In this document: positions 1 through 9,250 of the stretch, piece after piece | How the letters are laid out: every line of letters begins with the position of its first letter | How positions within the stretch are numbered: position 1 is the first letter of the stretch | Assembly (NCBI RefSeq): GCF_023155275.1 | Contig: NZ_JALMUV010000012.1 | Coordinates: 1-64,000, forward strand | Length of the DNA: 64,000 bases | Direction: 5' to 3' | Source: Streptomyces rhizoryzae | GTDB taxonomy: Bacteria; Actinomycetota; Actinomycetes; Streptomycetales; Streptomycetaceae | Made by a program: the position numbers and the translations under genes | Notes under the pieces: model-generated | The model's database searches: none | What the model was told of the DNA's origin: nothing | What the model saw: the letters and a program-made list of their open reading frames with translations, nothing else

Positions 1-1
1 G

Positions 2-451
2 CGGGGGGTGGGGGGAGGGGGTGGGGGTGCCCCCCTCCTGGCCGATACCCCCTTCCTTCTGGTCCCCGTTCCCTCGGCGCGGGCTGCGGTGGCCGGGCGG
101 GGGCATGATCCGGTGCGTCGGATCGCTCGCTCGGCCGCGGCCGAGCTGCGGCGGGCGGGTGCCGGGGTGTGGACGCCGGCCGTGCTGCGGCAGTGCCGGG
201 CCGTGGTCGACCAGGCGGGGCTGGACGCCCGGCAGCGGCTGGTGAACGTCGCCGGCGCCCTGGAGGTGCCGGGGCCCGCGCGGCGGCTGCTGGCCGGGGC
301 GCGGGTGGTGCTGGTGGACGATCTGGTGACGACGGGGGCCACGCTCGCCGAGGCGGCGCGGGCGGTCCGGGCGGCCGGGGGCCGGGTGGCCGGGGCCGCG
401 GTGGTGGCGGCGCCGCGCAGTTCTTTCCTGTTCAACGACAACGGATGGTGA
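2..451 (+). CDS. ComF family phosphoribosyltransferase, 3' part (truncated by window edge)
   Basis: The frame is open from the first bases of the window, so the start lies upstream and only the C-terminal domain is seen. The visible part begins with a Gly-rich stretch, then VPVPS, and ends with a type-I phosphoribosyltransferase PRPP loop ([13 protein letters not shown], about residues 102-114 of the visible part). This is the hallmark of ComF/GntX-like proteins. In Gram-positives ComF assists DNA uptake; in Streptomyces its role is unknown. Cysteines of the N-terminal zinc region expected in full-length ComF would be outside the window. It lies upstream of hpf as in other Streptomyces. The last residues (FNDNGW) are followed by TGA. 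Confidence 0.8.
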   Translation, partial: RGVGGGGGGAPLLADTPFLLVPVPSARAAVAGRGHDPVRRIARSAAAELRRAGAGVWTPAVLRQCRAVVDQAGLDARQRLVNVAGALEVPGPARRLLAGARVVLVDDLVTTGATLAEAARAVRAAGGRVAGAAVVAAPRSSFLFNDNGW

Positions 452-1237
452 ACGGGTGGCGTGCCGTTCAAACGGCGGGCACCAGCGGCAGAGGGACGCA
501 CCGTTCAGATGACGGCGTCCGCCGGGGCCGGACGGCAGCGAGGAGAGCAGCGATGCCTACGGGGAGCGATGATCAAGCGAGGGGAGCGATGATCAAGCGA
601 CGGCCACCGGGAAGGACGGCCACCGGGAAGCAGGACCGCGGGGAGCGCCGACCAGACGGAAGAGCCTGCCAGGGCCCGTACGCGCCGCACCGGCACCACC
701 CACCAGCCCTGTCCCCTCCCTGACCCGCGGCTCCCGCCCTGATCAGCCCCGTTCTCACTCGGTCAGCCCGTGACCAGCCCCATGCCCCCTGCACCCATCC
801 TGGGCCCGCCCTGACCCATCCCCTTCTCACCTCCTCTTCAGCCCCCTCGTCCCACCCCCCGACAGCCCCCTCCGACGCCCCCGCGAAGGGGCTCCGTGGG
901 GTGTGGTTCAACTGGAACTCGGTGGGGGTGCCCTTCGTTGCTGGTAGTGAGCGGCGATTTTCACCCAAACGGAGCTGGTGGGGACGAGGGGGTGCCGACA
1001 CCCGTCCAGTAGAGCTATGTTCGGTTGTGAGGACTTGGCGGACGCTTTGCCTCGGATGTCGTGATGCATGCGTTTCGGGGTCTTTCGGCGATCCTGAAAA
1101 CGCGGGAGTGGAGTTGTTGTCCGTGGGGGAGGAGGAGGTGAAAGTCGCCAGTCCGAGGCTCCGGCACTCACCGGGGCCTGGTGCAAGAAGGAGCTGCTCC
1201 GCTTGCTGAGCGGGGCGATCCGGGAACGGAGTTCTGC
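452..1237. other. Intergenic region between comF and hpf
   Basis: A stretch of 786 bases with no gene I can support. The left third holds two back-to-back tandem duplications (see separate entry). The middle is C-rich. The right third (about 900-1150) is less GC-rich than its surroundings and most likely holds the hpf promoter or promoters, but I cannot identify a convincing -35/-10 pair. A 102-codon open frame at 901-1209 has no recognisable domain and lacks a ribosome-binding site. Confidence 0.6.
561..632. repeat. Two consecutive tandem duplications (20-bp x2, then 16-bp x2)
   Basis: Bases 561-580 and 581-600 are identical 20-mers (GGGGAGCGATGATCAAGCGA). They are followed directly by 601-616 and 617-632, two 16-mers (CGGCCACCGGGAAG plus GA or CA) that differ at one base. 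The units contain RBS-like GGGGAG and ATG but do not open a frame with coding character. Confidence 0.9.
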
Positions 1238-1933
1238 GTGGACATCGTCGTCAAGGGCCGCAAGACCGAGGTGCCCGAGCGGTTCCGCAAGCACGTGGCC
1301 GAGAAGCTGAAGCTGGACAAGGTCCAGAAGCTCGATGGCAAGGCGATCAGCCTGGACGTCGAGGTGTCCAAGGAGCCCAACCCGCGGCAGGCCGACCGTT
1401 CCGACCGAGTGGAGATCACCCTCCGCTCCCGTGGCCCGGTGGTCCGGGCCGAGGCGGCCGCAGCCGACCCGTACGCAGCGCTGGACCTGGCGACGGCCAA
1501 GCTGGAGGCGCGCCTGCGGAAACAGAACGACAAGCGTCACTCCCGCCGCGGCAACGGCCGCATCCCGGCGAGCGCGGTGGCGGTCACCGTGCCCGACGCG
1601 GCACGGCTGAACGGCCACGGCCTGACGGCCGCGGAGGAGGCCGCCGAGCAGGGCAAGGTGCCGACCACCCGGATGGGGTCGCTGGAGATCCTGGGCGAAG
1701 GGCCCGTCGTCGTCCGGGAGAAGACCCACTCGGCCGCGCCGATGACGCTCGACCAGGCGCTCTACGAGATGGAGTTGGTCGGACACGACTTCTATCTCTT
1801 CGTCGACGCCGAGACCAAGCAGCCAAGTGTCGTCTACCGGCGGCACGCATATGACTACGGCGTCATCCACTTGAATTCCGACGCGTTCGGAGAGGAATCG
1901 CCCGGTGGCGCAGGCGGCGCACTGGGCGGCTGA
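1238..1933 (+). CDS. hpf: Ribosome hibernation promoting factor, long form (HPF/YfiA family)
   Basis: Encodes a 231-residue protein that pairs 70S ribosomes into inactive 100S dimers during stationary phase or stress. Residues 1-105 form the S30AE domain (MDIVVKGRKTEVPERFR at the start, which binds the mRNA/tRNA channel). A charged linker follows, and residues 170-225 are the C-terminal dimerisation domain (MTLDQALYEMELVGHDFYLF), so this is the long form. The GTG at 1238 is chosen because GGAACGGAG lies just upstream and the S30AE domain starts there; the frame is open further upstream but without domain content. The gene is monocistronic with a strong hairpin after the stop. In actinobacteria such genes are often stress or dormancy induced; no such operator was identified here. 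Confidence 0.95.
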   Translation: MDIVVKGRKTEVPERFRKHVAEKLKLDKVQKLDGKAISLDVEVSKEPNPRQADRSDRVEITLRSRGPVVRAEAAAADPYAALDLATAKLEARLRKQNDKRHSRRGNGRIPASAVAVTVPDAARLNGHGLTAAEEAAEQGKVPTTRMGSLEILGEGPVVVREKTHSAAPMTLDQALYEMELVGHDFYLFVDAETKQPSVVYRRHAYDYGVIHLNSDAFGEESPGGAGGALGG

Positions 1934-1946
1934 CCCCCACCCGTTC

Positions 1947-1975
1947 GGTGCCCCCGGCGTACGCCCGGGGGCACC
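1947..1975 (+). terminator. Terminator hairpin after hpf
   Basis: A perfect 11-bp stem GGTGCCCCCGG / CCGGGGGCACC closes a 7-base loop 13 bases after the hpf stop. There is no T-run, which is common for Streptomyces terminators. Confidence 0.8.
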
Positions 1976-2167
1976 ATCGTGCCTGCGGAAGGCTGGAGTT
2001 GAAGCCGTATAGTGTTTGTGTCAGCCGGGGAGTATGTGGGCGCGAAACGGCGACATGCCGGGGAGACGGTCGTATGGGATTGATCGGGCCGGCCGCAATG
2101 GGCTGTTGTCAACCAGCCTTATATCCAAGCTCTGGCCCTTCGGCCGAGTAGTTGACGGGGAGGAACC

Positions 2168-2926
2168 ATGGGGGAGAGTTTCGGGCCCGTACGGGGCGCC
2201 GGGGGGGACGACGTCTGCGCGGCGGTGGCCGGCGAGGGGGACGGGGCCGCGCGGGTGCCGCGCAAGGAACCGATCCGGGTCCTCGTCGTGGACGATCACG
2301 CGCTCTTCCGCCGCGGTCTGGAGATCGTGCTGGCGCAGGAGGAGGACATCCAGGTCGTCGGCGAGGCCGGGGACGGCGCGGAGGCGGTGGACAAGGCCGC
2401 CGACCTGCTGCCCGACATCGTGCTGATGGACGTGCGGATGCCCCGGCGCGGCGGAATCGAGGCGTGTACCTCGATCAAGGAGGTGGCCCCCAGCGCGAAG
2501 ATCATCATGCTGACGATCAGCGATGAGGAGGCCGACCTCTACGACGCGATCAAGGCCGGTGCCACCGGCTACCTCCTCAAGGAGATCTCCACCGACGAGG
2601 TGGCCACCGCGATCCGGGCGGTCGCGGACGGGCAGTCGCAGATCAGCCCGTCGATGGCGTCCAAGCTTCTGACGGAGTTCAAGTCGATGATCCAGCGCAC
2701 CGACGAGCGCCGGCTGGTGCCCGCGCCGCGGCTCACCGACCGGGAGCTGGAGGTCCTCAAACTCGTCGCCACGGGGATGAACAACCGCGATATCGCCAAG
2801 GAGTTGTTCATCTCCGAGAACACCGTCAAGAACCATGTGCGGAACATCCTGGAGAAGCTCCAGCTGCATTCCCGGATGGAAGCGGTGGTCTATGCGATGC
2901 GGGAGAAGATTCTCGAAATCCGGTGA
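2168..2926 (+). CDS. NarL/LuxR-family response regulator (orphan)
   Basis: 252-residue two-component regulator. After a 35-residue N-terminal extension, the receiver domain (about 36-155) has the acidic pair VDDH at 41-44, phospho-acceptor D88 in VLMDVRMP and conserved K138 in GYLLKE. The C-terminal part (about 183-248) is a LuxR/GerE helix-turn-helix (LTDRELEVLKLVATGMNN, SENTVKNHVRNI). ATG 2168 is preceded by GGGGAGGA at good spacing. No histidine kinase is adjacent, so it is an orphan regulator. TATAGT at 2008-2013 could be a -10 box but no matching -35 is evident. The neighbourhood (hpf upstream, secA downstream) does not reveal the target. Confidence 0.93.
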   Translation: MGESFGPVRGAGGDDVCAAVAGEGDGAARVPRKEPIRVLVVDDHALFRRGLEIVLAQEEDIQVVGEAGDGAEAVDKAADLLPDIVLMDVRMPRRGGIEACTSIKEVAPSAKIIMLTISDEEADLYDAIKAGATGYLLKEISTDEVATAIRAVADGQSQISPSMASKLLTEFKSMIQRTDERRLVPAPRLTDRELEVLKLVATGMNNRDIAKELFISENTVKNHVRNILEKLQLHSRMEAVVYAMREKILEIR

Positions 2927-2940
2927 CGTGCGGCCGGGGA

Positions 2941-2963
2941 ATCCGGGGCCGGGTGCCCCGGAT
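2941..2963. terminator. Hairpin between convergent genes
   Basis: A perfect 9-bp stem ATCCGGGGC / GCCCCGGAT with a 5-base loop lies between the convergent response-regulator and DNA-glycosylase genes and probably serves both. Confidence 0.65.
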
Positions 2964-2995
2964 CCGCCGCCGGCCGCGCGCCGGGCGGGGTGAGA

Positions 2996-4318
2996 TCAGG
3001 CCGGAGAGCCCTGGCCGCTCGCGTGGTCCGCGGCGGGGGCCGGGTCACCGGTGCGGGTGAGTTCGGTGCGCAGGGCGGCGGCCAGGTGCGGGTCGTCGCA
3101 GCGCTCGACGCGGATGTCGTCGCAGCCGACCCAGGACGCGGCCTCGCGCAGCGCCTCGGCCATGGGGCGTACGGCCTTGGGGCCTTGGAGGGAGAGCTGG
3201 CGGGCGACCAGGGTGCGGCCCTCGCGGGCCGGGTCGACGCGGCCGACCAGCTTGCCGCCGGCCAGCAGGGGCATCGCGAAGTAGCCGTGTATCCGCTGGG
3301 GCTTGGGGACGTATGCCTCCAGGCGGTGGGTGAAGCCGAAGATCCGCTCCGTCCGCGGGCGGTCCCAGATGAGGGAGTCGAAGGGCGAGAGCAGCGTCGT
3401 GCGGTGCCGGCCGCGGGGCGGGGTGTCGAGCGCCGCCGGGTCGGCCCAGGCGGGCCCGGTCCAGCCCTCGACCGCCACCGGCACCAGCCCGGTGTCCGGG
3501 AGGACGGCGTCGACCTGTTCGCGCCGGAGGCGGTGGTAGTCGGCGAGGTCGGCGCGGGTGGCCACGCCCAGGGCGGCGCCGGCCTGGGCGACCAGGCGCC
3601 GTATGCAGGCGGTGTCGTCGAGGTCGTCGTGGAGCAGCGGTGCGGGGACGGCGCGCTCGGCGAGGTCGTAGACCCGCTTCCAGGCGCGGCGCTCGGTGCA
3701 GACCACCTCGCCGGTGTCCAGCAGCCACTCCACGGCGATCTTGGTCTCGGACCAGTCCCACCACTCGCCGCCCTTGCGGCCGCCGCCCAGCTCGGTGGTG
3801 GTCAGCGGGCCCTCGGAGCGGAGGCGGTCCAGGACCGCGGCGCAGGAGCGGGCGGAGTCCTGGAGGTGGTGCCACCGGTGGCCCTTGGCGCGGCGGGCGC
3901 GGCGGCGGAAGGCGAAGAGCGGCCACTCCTCGATGGGCAGGATGCACGCCGCGTGCGACCAGTACTCGAAGGTGTGCGGGCGGGCGGGGGCGCCGTCCCG
4001 CCGGCCCGGGGACCAGTAGGCGGTCTCGACGGCGGTGCGGCCGACCGGGCCGAGGCGGGCGTAGGGGACCAGCTCGTGGGAGCGGGCGAGCACGGAGATC
4101 GTGTCGAGCTGCACCGCGCCCAGCCGCCGCAGCACGCCGCGAACGCCGTCCCGTCGCCCGGCACCGCCCCGGGCGGAAGTGCTTCGCGCTGCTGTGACAC
4201 GCCGGCGGTCCGGGGCGCCGAGCAGGCCCTGGGCGCGCAGCGCGATCCGCCGGGCGTCGCCGGCGGAGAGGGTGGTCACGGGGCGTGGTGCGGGCTCTCG
4301 CTGCGTCGCTGCGGTCAT
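2996..4318 (-). CDS. YcaQ/AlkX-type DNA glycosylase (HTH_42 / winged-helix DNA-binding family)
   Basis: 440 residues. The protein matches the HTH_42 family that includes E. coli YcaQ (AlkX) and Streptomyces AlkZ, glycosylases that unhook interstrand crosslinks and remove bulky alkyl adducts. The catalytic signature is visible as Q70-L71-D72 in GAVQLDTISVLARSHELV. A Q-x-D triplet is the YcaQ-like type, whereas AlkZ has Q-x-Q, so a housekeeping crosslink-repair role is more likely than antibiotic self-resistance. Other family marks are FEYWSHAACILP and LLSPFDSLIWDRPR near the C-terminus. ATG 4318 is preferred over an in-frame TTG at 4348, because a DNA-damage-type promoter overlaps that TTG and ends 7 bases before 4318, implying a leaderless mRNA. 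The repair role fits this promoter. Confidence 0.9.
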   Translation of the reverse strand: MTAATQREPAPRPVTTLSAGDARRIALRAQGLLGAPDRRRVTAARSTSARGGAGRRDGVRGVLRRLGAVQLDTISVLARSHELVPYARLGPVGRTAVETAYWSPGRRDGAPARPHTFEYWSHAACILPIEEWPLFAFRRRARRAKGHRWHHLQDSARSCAAVLDRLRSEGPLTTTELGGGRKGGEWWDWSETKIAVEWLLDTGEVVCTERRAWKRVYDLAERAVPAPLLHDDLDDTACIRRLVAQAGAALGVATRADLADYHRLRREQVDAVLPDTGLVPVAVEGWTGPAWADPAALDTPPRGRHRTTLLSPFDSLIWDRPRTERIFGFTHRLEAYVPKPQRIHGYFAMPLLAGGKLVGRVDPAREGRTLVARQLSLQGPKAVRPMAEALREAASWVGCDDIRVERCDDPHLAAALRTELTRTGDPAPAADHASGQGSPA

Positions 4319-4325
4319 GTCGCAC

Positions 4326-4348
4326 AGGGTAGGGGCGGGCACTGACAA
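4326..4348 (-). promoter_or_regulatory. PafBC-type (RecA-NDp) DNA-damage promoter of the glycosylase gene
   Basis: On the minus strand TTGTCAGTG (4348-4340), an 8-base spacer and TACCCT (4331-4326) match exactly the mycobacterial LexA-independent damage promoter TTGTCRGTG-N8-TAnnnT. ATG follows 7 bases later. The same element recurs at 9795 and 57457. Confidence 0.8.
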
Positions 4349-4364
4349 TGCCCGGGGGCCGGGG

Positions 4365-4988
4365 TCAGCGGGGGTAGGGGAGGTACGGCGTCGGTTCGGG
4401 CGCGGGGAGGGAGGCGGATCCGTCGGGGGCGGTGTCCGGGGGGAGGTCGGAGGGGAGCAGGGAACCGATCCAGATGTCCCGGCGGATGCCGCCGCGGACC
4501 AGTTTGGCGCGCAGGGTGCCCTCGCGGTGGAAGCCGGCGGCGCGGGCGACCGCCCAGGAGGCGTCGTTGCCGGCCTCGGCGTGCCACTCCAGGCGCTCCA
4601 CGCCCAGGTCGCGGAAGGCCCAGCGGACCACCGCGCGGGCCGCTTCGGAGGTGTAGCCCTTGCCGCGCTGCTCCCTCGCGGTCCAGTAGCCGAGCTCGGC
4701 CTGGCGCTCGGGGGTGCGCAGCTGGGCGAGCCGGACCAGGCTCATGGCGCCGACGAGGGTGCCGCCGTCCCGGGTGACGACGGCGAAGGTGTAGAGGGTG
4801 TCGTCGCGCCAGCCCTCGGGGGCGGTGGTGCCGACGTAGCGTTCGGCGTCCTCGCGGCCGTAGGGCGAGGGGACGGGGGTCCAGCGGGGGATGGCGGGGT
4901 CCTGGCAGGCGGAGTGTACGGCGGGGGCGTCGGCGGGCCCGAAGGGGCGCAGCAGCAGGCGGCCGGTGGTGAGGGTGACGGGCTCCAT
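4365..4988 (-). CDS. GNAT N-acetyltransferase (RimJ/RimL-like)
   Basis: 207 residues of the RimJ/RimL subgroup of GNAT acetyltransferases, which move an acetyl group from acetyl-CoA to an amine (often a protein N-terminus or small molecule). It starts with LTTGRLLLRPF (residues 6-16). The acetyl-CoA-binding motif A is ELGYWTAREQRGKGYTSEA (about 99-117), and the C-terminal NDASWAVARAAGFHREGTLR is the typical motif B region. The start is ATG 4988; the frame stays open upstream but without homology. It lies just 16 bases before the glycosylase promoter element and on the same strand, so it is upstream of and separate from that gene. The substrate is unknown. Confidence 0.9.
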   Translation of the reverse strand: MEPVTLTTGRLLLRPFGPADAPAVHSACQDPAIPRWTPVPSPYGREDAERYVGTTAPEGWRDDTLYTFAVVTRDGGTLVGAMSLVRLAQLRTPERQAELGYWTAREQRGKGYTSEAARAVVRWAFRDLGVERLEWHAEAGNDASWAVARAAGFHREGTLRAKLVRGGIRRDIWIGSLLPSDLPPDTAPDGSASLPAPEPTPYLPYPR

Positions 4989-5286
4989 GGGGTGAGTCTG
5001 CGGTGCCGCGGGGCCGGCGGCGAACCGTTTTCGCGGTGATTCCGGGCACGTTCGCGGGGCGGCGCGGGGTGGCCGCCGCGCGGCCCGGTGGAAAACTTTT
5101 CCGGCACCTTCTCGCGGGCTCGTGCGTTGACGTGGCGAGGGGTCTGCGGGCTCGGCTGCGGCGGACCTCCCGGCCGGACAGCGTCCTCCTTTACGATGGC
5201 CGTTGCGGCGGGGCCTGCCCCCTTGGAAACATGCCGCGCCCGCGCACTCGACCGTGCAGGCCCGACCGGCAAGGAGACCAGCCCAA

Positions 5287-8127
5287 GTGTCCGTCTTGAC
5301 GAAGATCATGCGTGCAGGCGAAGGAAAGATCCTGCGCAAGCTGCACCGCATCGCGGGCCAGGTGAACTCCATCGAGGAGGACTTCGCGGCCCTCTCCGAC
5401 GCCGAGCTGCGGGCGCTCACCGACGAGTACAAGCAGCGCTACGCCGACGGCGAGAGCCTGGACGACCTGCTGCCCGAGGCGTTCGCCACGGTCCGCGAGG
5501 CCGCCAAGCGGGTGCTCGGCCAGCGGCACTACGACGTCCAGCTGATGGGCGGCGCGGCGCTGCACCTCGGCTATGTCGCGGAGATGAAGACCGGTGAGGG
5601 CAAGACCCTGGTGGGTACCCTCCCGGCGTATCTGAACGCGCTGTCCGGCAAGGGCGTCCACCTGATCACGGTCAACGACTACCTCGCCGAGCGCGACTCC
5701 GAACTCATGGGCCGGGTGCACAAATTCCTGGGCCTGTCGGTCGGCTGCATCCTGGCGGACATGACGCCGGCTCAGCGCCGTGAGCAGTACCACTGCGACA
5801 TCACGTACGGCACCAACAACGAGTTCGGTTTCGACTACCTGCGCGACAACATGGCGTGGTCGAAGGACGAACTGGTCCAGCGCGGCCACAATTTCGCGAT
5901 CGTCGACGAGGTCGACTCGATCCTGGTGGACGAGGCCCGTACGCCGCTGATCATCTCCGGTCCGGCGGACTCGGCCACCAAGTGGTACGGGGACTTCGCC
6001 AAGTTGGTGCAGCGCCTCAAGCGGGGCGAGCCGGCCAACCCGCAGCGCGGTGTGGAGGAGACCGGGGACTACGACGTCGACGAGAAGAAGCGCACCGTCG
6101 GCATCCACGAGTCCGGGGTCACCAAGGTCGAGGACTGGCTGGGCATCGACAATCTGTACGAGTCGGTCAATACGCCCCTGGTCGGGTACCTCAACAACGC
6201 GATCAAGGCCAAGGAGCTGTTCAAGCGCGACAAGGACTACGTCGTCATCGACGGCGAGGTCATGATCGTCGACGAGCACACCGGCCGCATCCTGGCCGGC
6301 CGCCGCTACAACGAGGGCATGCACCAGGCCATCGAGGCCAAGGAAGGTGTGGAGATCAAGGACGAGAACCAGACGCTCGCCACGATCACCCTCCAGAACT
6401 TCTTCCGCCTCTACGACAAGCTCTCCGGCATGACCGGTACGGCCATGACCGAGGCCGCCGAGTTCCACCAGATCTACAAGCTCGGCGTGGTCCCGATCCC
6501 GACGAACCGGCCGATGATCCGCAAGGACCAGGCGGACCTGATCTACCGCACCGAGCCGGCGAAGTTCGACGCGGTCGTCGAGGACATCGCCGAGAAGCAC
6601 GGCAAGGGCCAGCCGATCCTGGTCGGCACGACCTCGGTGGAGAAGTCCGAGTACCTCTCGCAGCAGCTGAAGAAGCGCGGCATCGCCCACGAGGTCCTCA
6701 ACGCCAAGCAGCACGACCGGGAGGCGACGATCGTCGCCCAGGCGGGCCGCAAGGGCGCGGTGACGGTCGCCACCAACATGGCCGGCCGCGGTACGGACAT
6801 CAAGCTGGGCGGCAACCCCGACACCCTCGCCGAGGCCGAGCTGCGCCAGATGGGGCTGGACCCGGTCGAGCACGTGGAGGAGTGGGCGGCCGCGCTGCCC
6901 GCCGCCCTGGAGCGCGCCGAGGCGGCCGTCAAGGCGGAGTTCGAGGAGGTCAAGGAGCTCGGCGGGCTCTACGTCCTGGGTACCGAGCGGCACGAGTCGC
7001 GGCGGATCGACAACCAGCTGCGCGGCCGTTCCGGCCGTCAGGGCGACCCGGGCGAGTCGCGGTTCTACCTCTCCCTGGGCGATGACCTGATGCGGCTGTT
7101 CAAGGCGCAGATGGTCGAGCGGGTCATGGCGATGGCCAACGTCCCCGACGACGTGCCGATCGAGAACAAGATGGTGACGCGGGCGATCGCCTCCGCCCAG
7201 TCGCAGGTCGAGCAGCAGAACTTCGAGACCCGCAAGAACGTCCTGAAGTACGACGAGGTCCTCAACCGCCAGCGCGAGGTCATCTACGGGGAGCGCCGCC
7301 GCGTCCTGGAGGGCGAGGACCTCCAGGAGCAGATCAAGCACTTCATGGACGACACGATCGACGCCTACATCCAGGCGGAGACCGTCGAGGGCTTCGCCGA
7401 GGAGTGGGACCTGGACCGGCTGTGGGGCGCGTTCAAGCAGCTCTACCCGGTCAAGGTGACCATCGAGGAGCTGGAGGAGGAGGTCGGCGACCGGGCCGGC
7501 CTGACCTCCGAGTTCATCGCCGAGGCGGTCAAGGAGGACATCCACGAGCAGTACGCCGCCCGCGAGGAGCAGCTCGGCTCGGAGATCATGCGCGAGCTGG
7601 AGCGCCGGGTGGTGCTGTCCGTCCTGGACCGCAAGTGGCGCGAGCACCTCTACGAGATGGACTACCTCCAGGAGGGCATCGGCCTGCGGGCGATGGCCCA
7701 GAAGGACCCGCTGGTGGAGTACCAGCGCGAGGGCTTCGACATGTTCACCGCGATGATGGAGGGCATCAAGGAGGAGTCCGTCGGCTACCTGTTCAACCTG
7801 GAGGTCCAGGTGGAGCAGCAGGTCGAGGAGGTCCCGGTGGCCGAGGCGGCGGAGCAGGTCCCGGTGGCGCAGGACGGCGGCGAGGCCGTTCCGGCGGCGG
7901 CCGGCGCCGGGCGTCCGGAGATCCACGCCAAGGGGCTGGAGGCGCCGCAGCGGCCCGACCGGCTGCACTTCACCGCGCCCAAGGTGGACGGCGAGGGAAG
8001 CGTCATCGAGGGTGACTTCGTCAGCGACGCGGAGGGCGACGGCCCGGCCCGTTCGGAGGCCGACGGGCTGACGCGCGCCGAGCGCCGCAAGGCGCAGAAG
8101 GGCGGGGGCCGCCGCCGCAAGAAGTGA
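5287..8127 (+). CDS. secA: Preprotein translocase ATPase SecA
   Basis: 946-residue motor of the Sec pathway, driving unfolded preproteins through SecYEG. Walker A is GEGKT at 103-107 and the DEAD-type Walker [15 protein letters not shown] at 207-220. The second nucleotide-binding domain has [17 protein letters not shown] and [21 protein letters not shown]. The C-terminal tail ends in a basic GGGRRRKK and has no cysteine-rich zinc-binding motif, unlike E. coli SecA. GTG 5287 is chosen because AAGGAG lies 10 bases upstream and the protein starts with the usual [19 protein letters not shown] hexamer at 5192-5197 is a plausible -10 box. A strong hairpin follows the stop. Confidence 0.98.
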   Translation: MSVLTKIMRAGEGKILRKLHRIAGQVNSIEEDFAALSDAELRALTDEYKQRYADGESLDDLLPEAFATVREAAKRVLGQRHYDVQLMGGAALHLGYVAEMKTGEGKTLVGTLPAYLNALSGKGVHLITVNDYLAERDSELMGRVHKFLGLSVGCILADMTPAQRREQYHCDITYGTNNEFGFDYLRDNMAWSKDELVQRGHNFAIVDEVDSILVDEARTPLIISGPADSATKWYGDFAKLVQRLKRGEPANPQRGVEETGDYDVDEKKRTVGIHESGVTKVEDWLGIDNLYESVNTPLVGYLNNAIKAKELFKRDKDYVVIDGEVMIVDEHTGRILAGRRYNEGMHQAIEAKEGVEIKDENQTLATITLQNFFRLYDKLSGMTGTAMTEAAEFHQIYKLGVVPIPTNRPMIRKDQADLIYRTEPAKFDAVVEDIAEKHGKGQPILVGTTSVEKSEYLSQQLKKRGIAHEVLNAKQHDREATIVAQAGRKGAVTVATNMAGRGTDIKLGGNPDTLAEAELRQMGLDPVEHVEEWAAALPAALERAEAAVKAEFEEVKELGGLYVLGTERHESRRIDNQLRGRSGRQGDPGESRFYLSLGDDLMRLFKAQMVERVMAMANVPDDVPIENKMVTRAIASAQSQVEQQNFETRKNVLKYDEVLNRQREVIYGERRRVLEGEDLQEQIKHFMDDTIDAYIQAETVEGFAEEWDLDRLWGAFKQLYPVKVTIEELEEEVGDRAGLTSEFIAEAVKEDIHEQYAAREEQLGSEIMRELERRVVLSVLDRKWREHLYEMDYLQEGIGLRAMAQKDPLVEYQREGFDMFTAMMEGIKEESVGYLFNLEVQVEQQVEEVPVAEAAEQVPVAQDGGEAVPAAAGAGRPEIHAKGLEAPQRPDRLHFTAPKVDGEGSVIEGDFVSDAEGDGPARSEADGLTRAERRKAQKGGGRRRKK

Positions 8128-8150
8128 GCGGCGCCCGCAGCGGGCAGTGA

Positions 8151-8193
8151 CGCGGAGGGCGCTCCGGCCGTGGTGGCCGGGGCGCCCTCCGCG
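8151..8193. terminator. Strong terminator hairpin between secA and the Rv3235-family gene
   Basis: A 19-bp stem with one G-T pair (CGCGGAGGGCGCTCCGGCC with its complement) and a 5-base loop lies 23 bases after the secA stop. Because the next gene is convergent, it probably terminates both transcripts. Confidence 0.9.
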
Positions 8194-8236
8194 CTGTGCG
8201 GGGTCCGCGGTGGGCGGTCCGGCGGCGCCGGCCCCT

Positions 8237-8971
8237 TCAGCCCGGGGTGCCGGGCGCGTCCGCGGGGAGCGGGCCGAGGTCCAGGGCGGCGCAGCGCCAG
8301 CGGGCGTCGGCGCCCAGCTCCAGGCGGAACGCCAGGGCGCGCAGCCGGGCGCCGGTGGCGATGCGGGCGAACGCCTCGATGACGCCGTCGCGCGGGCGGT
8401 ACAGGCCGCACTCGCGCAGGGCCGGGACGGGGGCGCGCAGGCCCGGCGCCAGGTAGGGGCGCAGCGGCGTGCGCGGGGCGAGTTCGGCGAGCCGGTCGTA
8501 GGCGGCGGGCAGGGCGTGGCCGAGGAGGACGTGGACGGGGCGCTGGCCGCTCAGGGTGAGCAGCAGCTGGCGGGCGAACCAGAGGTGGGGCCGGTTCTCC
8601 TGGGCGCGCCGCCGGGCTTCCGGGGTGGGCAGCGGGGCGCGGGGCGCCGGGACCGGGGCGTCGGCGGGGCGGGTGAGGTATGGGGTGCGGGTGGGGCCGC
8701 GGTTGCCGGACGGGCCGCGGCCGGCCGGGCCGGCGGGGCCGGTGGGGCGGCGGGTGCCGCGGCGGGGCGCGGGCGGGGTGCGCCGTGCGGGGCGGGGCGC
8801 GGGCCGGGGCGCGGGCCGGGGCGCGGGTGCGGGCGGGGTGCCGGGGGCGGCGGGGGCGCGGTCGGCGGGTGTGCGGGGTCGCGGGACGGCCGGGGCGGTG
8901 TCCGCCGGGGCCGGTCGGGCGTCCGCCGTGGCGCCGGTGGTCGCGGTGTGTGCGCTGGTGGTGTCGGTCAT
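8237..8971 (-). CDS. Rv3235 family protein
   Basis: 244 residues. The first 110 residues are a disordered Pro/Ala/Arg-rich leader with APRPAPRPAPRPARR repeats. The conserved C-terminal half (from about 115) includes RRRAQENRPHLWFARQLLLTLSGQRPVHVLLGHA and GLYRPRDGVIEAFARI, which I recognise as the actinobacterial Rv3235 family. Function is unknown. ATG 8971 is supported by GAGGGGGC upstream. Members commonly sit beside secA in actinobacteria, and this one is convergent with secA here. Confidence 0.8.
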   Translation of the reverse strand: MTDTTSAHTATTGATADARPAPADTAPAVPRPRTPADRAPAAPGTPPAPAPRPAPRPAPRPARRTPPAPRRGTRRPTGPAGPAGRGPSGNRGPTRTPYLTRPADAPVPAPRAPLPTPEARRRAQENRPHLWFARQLLLTLSGQRPVHVLLGHALPAAYDRLAELAPRTPLRPYLAPGLRAPVPALRECGLYRPRDGVIEAFARIATGARLRALAFRLELGADARWRCAALDLGPLPADAPGTPG

Positions 8972-9250
8972 CGCGGTGCCCCCTCGTGCCGGGCCCGGAG
9001 TCATTACCGGGCGGTAGCTTCTGGTCGGGGATCCTGTCGGCGGGCCGCGGCGGCGGCAAGGCGCGGGGCGGTCCGCGGTGCGGCGGGCAAATTTCACCCG
9101 TCCGTGGCGCCGGCCCGGGATCACGGGGCGACTCCCGCCCGGTCCCGGTCCGGGGGGCCGGCGGGGCGGGCGCCGCGGGCGCGGCACGAAGGGGGACGCA
9201 CGGCCGTATGCTGGCGGGGCATTCTTCTGGATCTAGCGAGAGCGGCTGCC

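Noticed and set aside
901..1209. A 102-codon plus-strand frame before hpf
   Set aside because: No ribosome-binding site and no recognisable domain. The region is more likely promoter DNA of hpf.
5191..7968. A 925-codon minus-strand frame opposite secA
   Set aside because: Mirror artefact of the same kind; secA is unambiguous in this interval.
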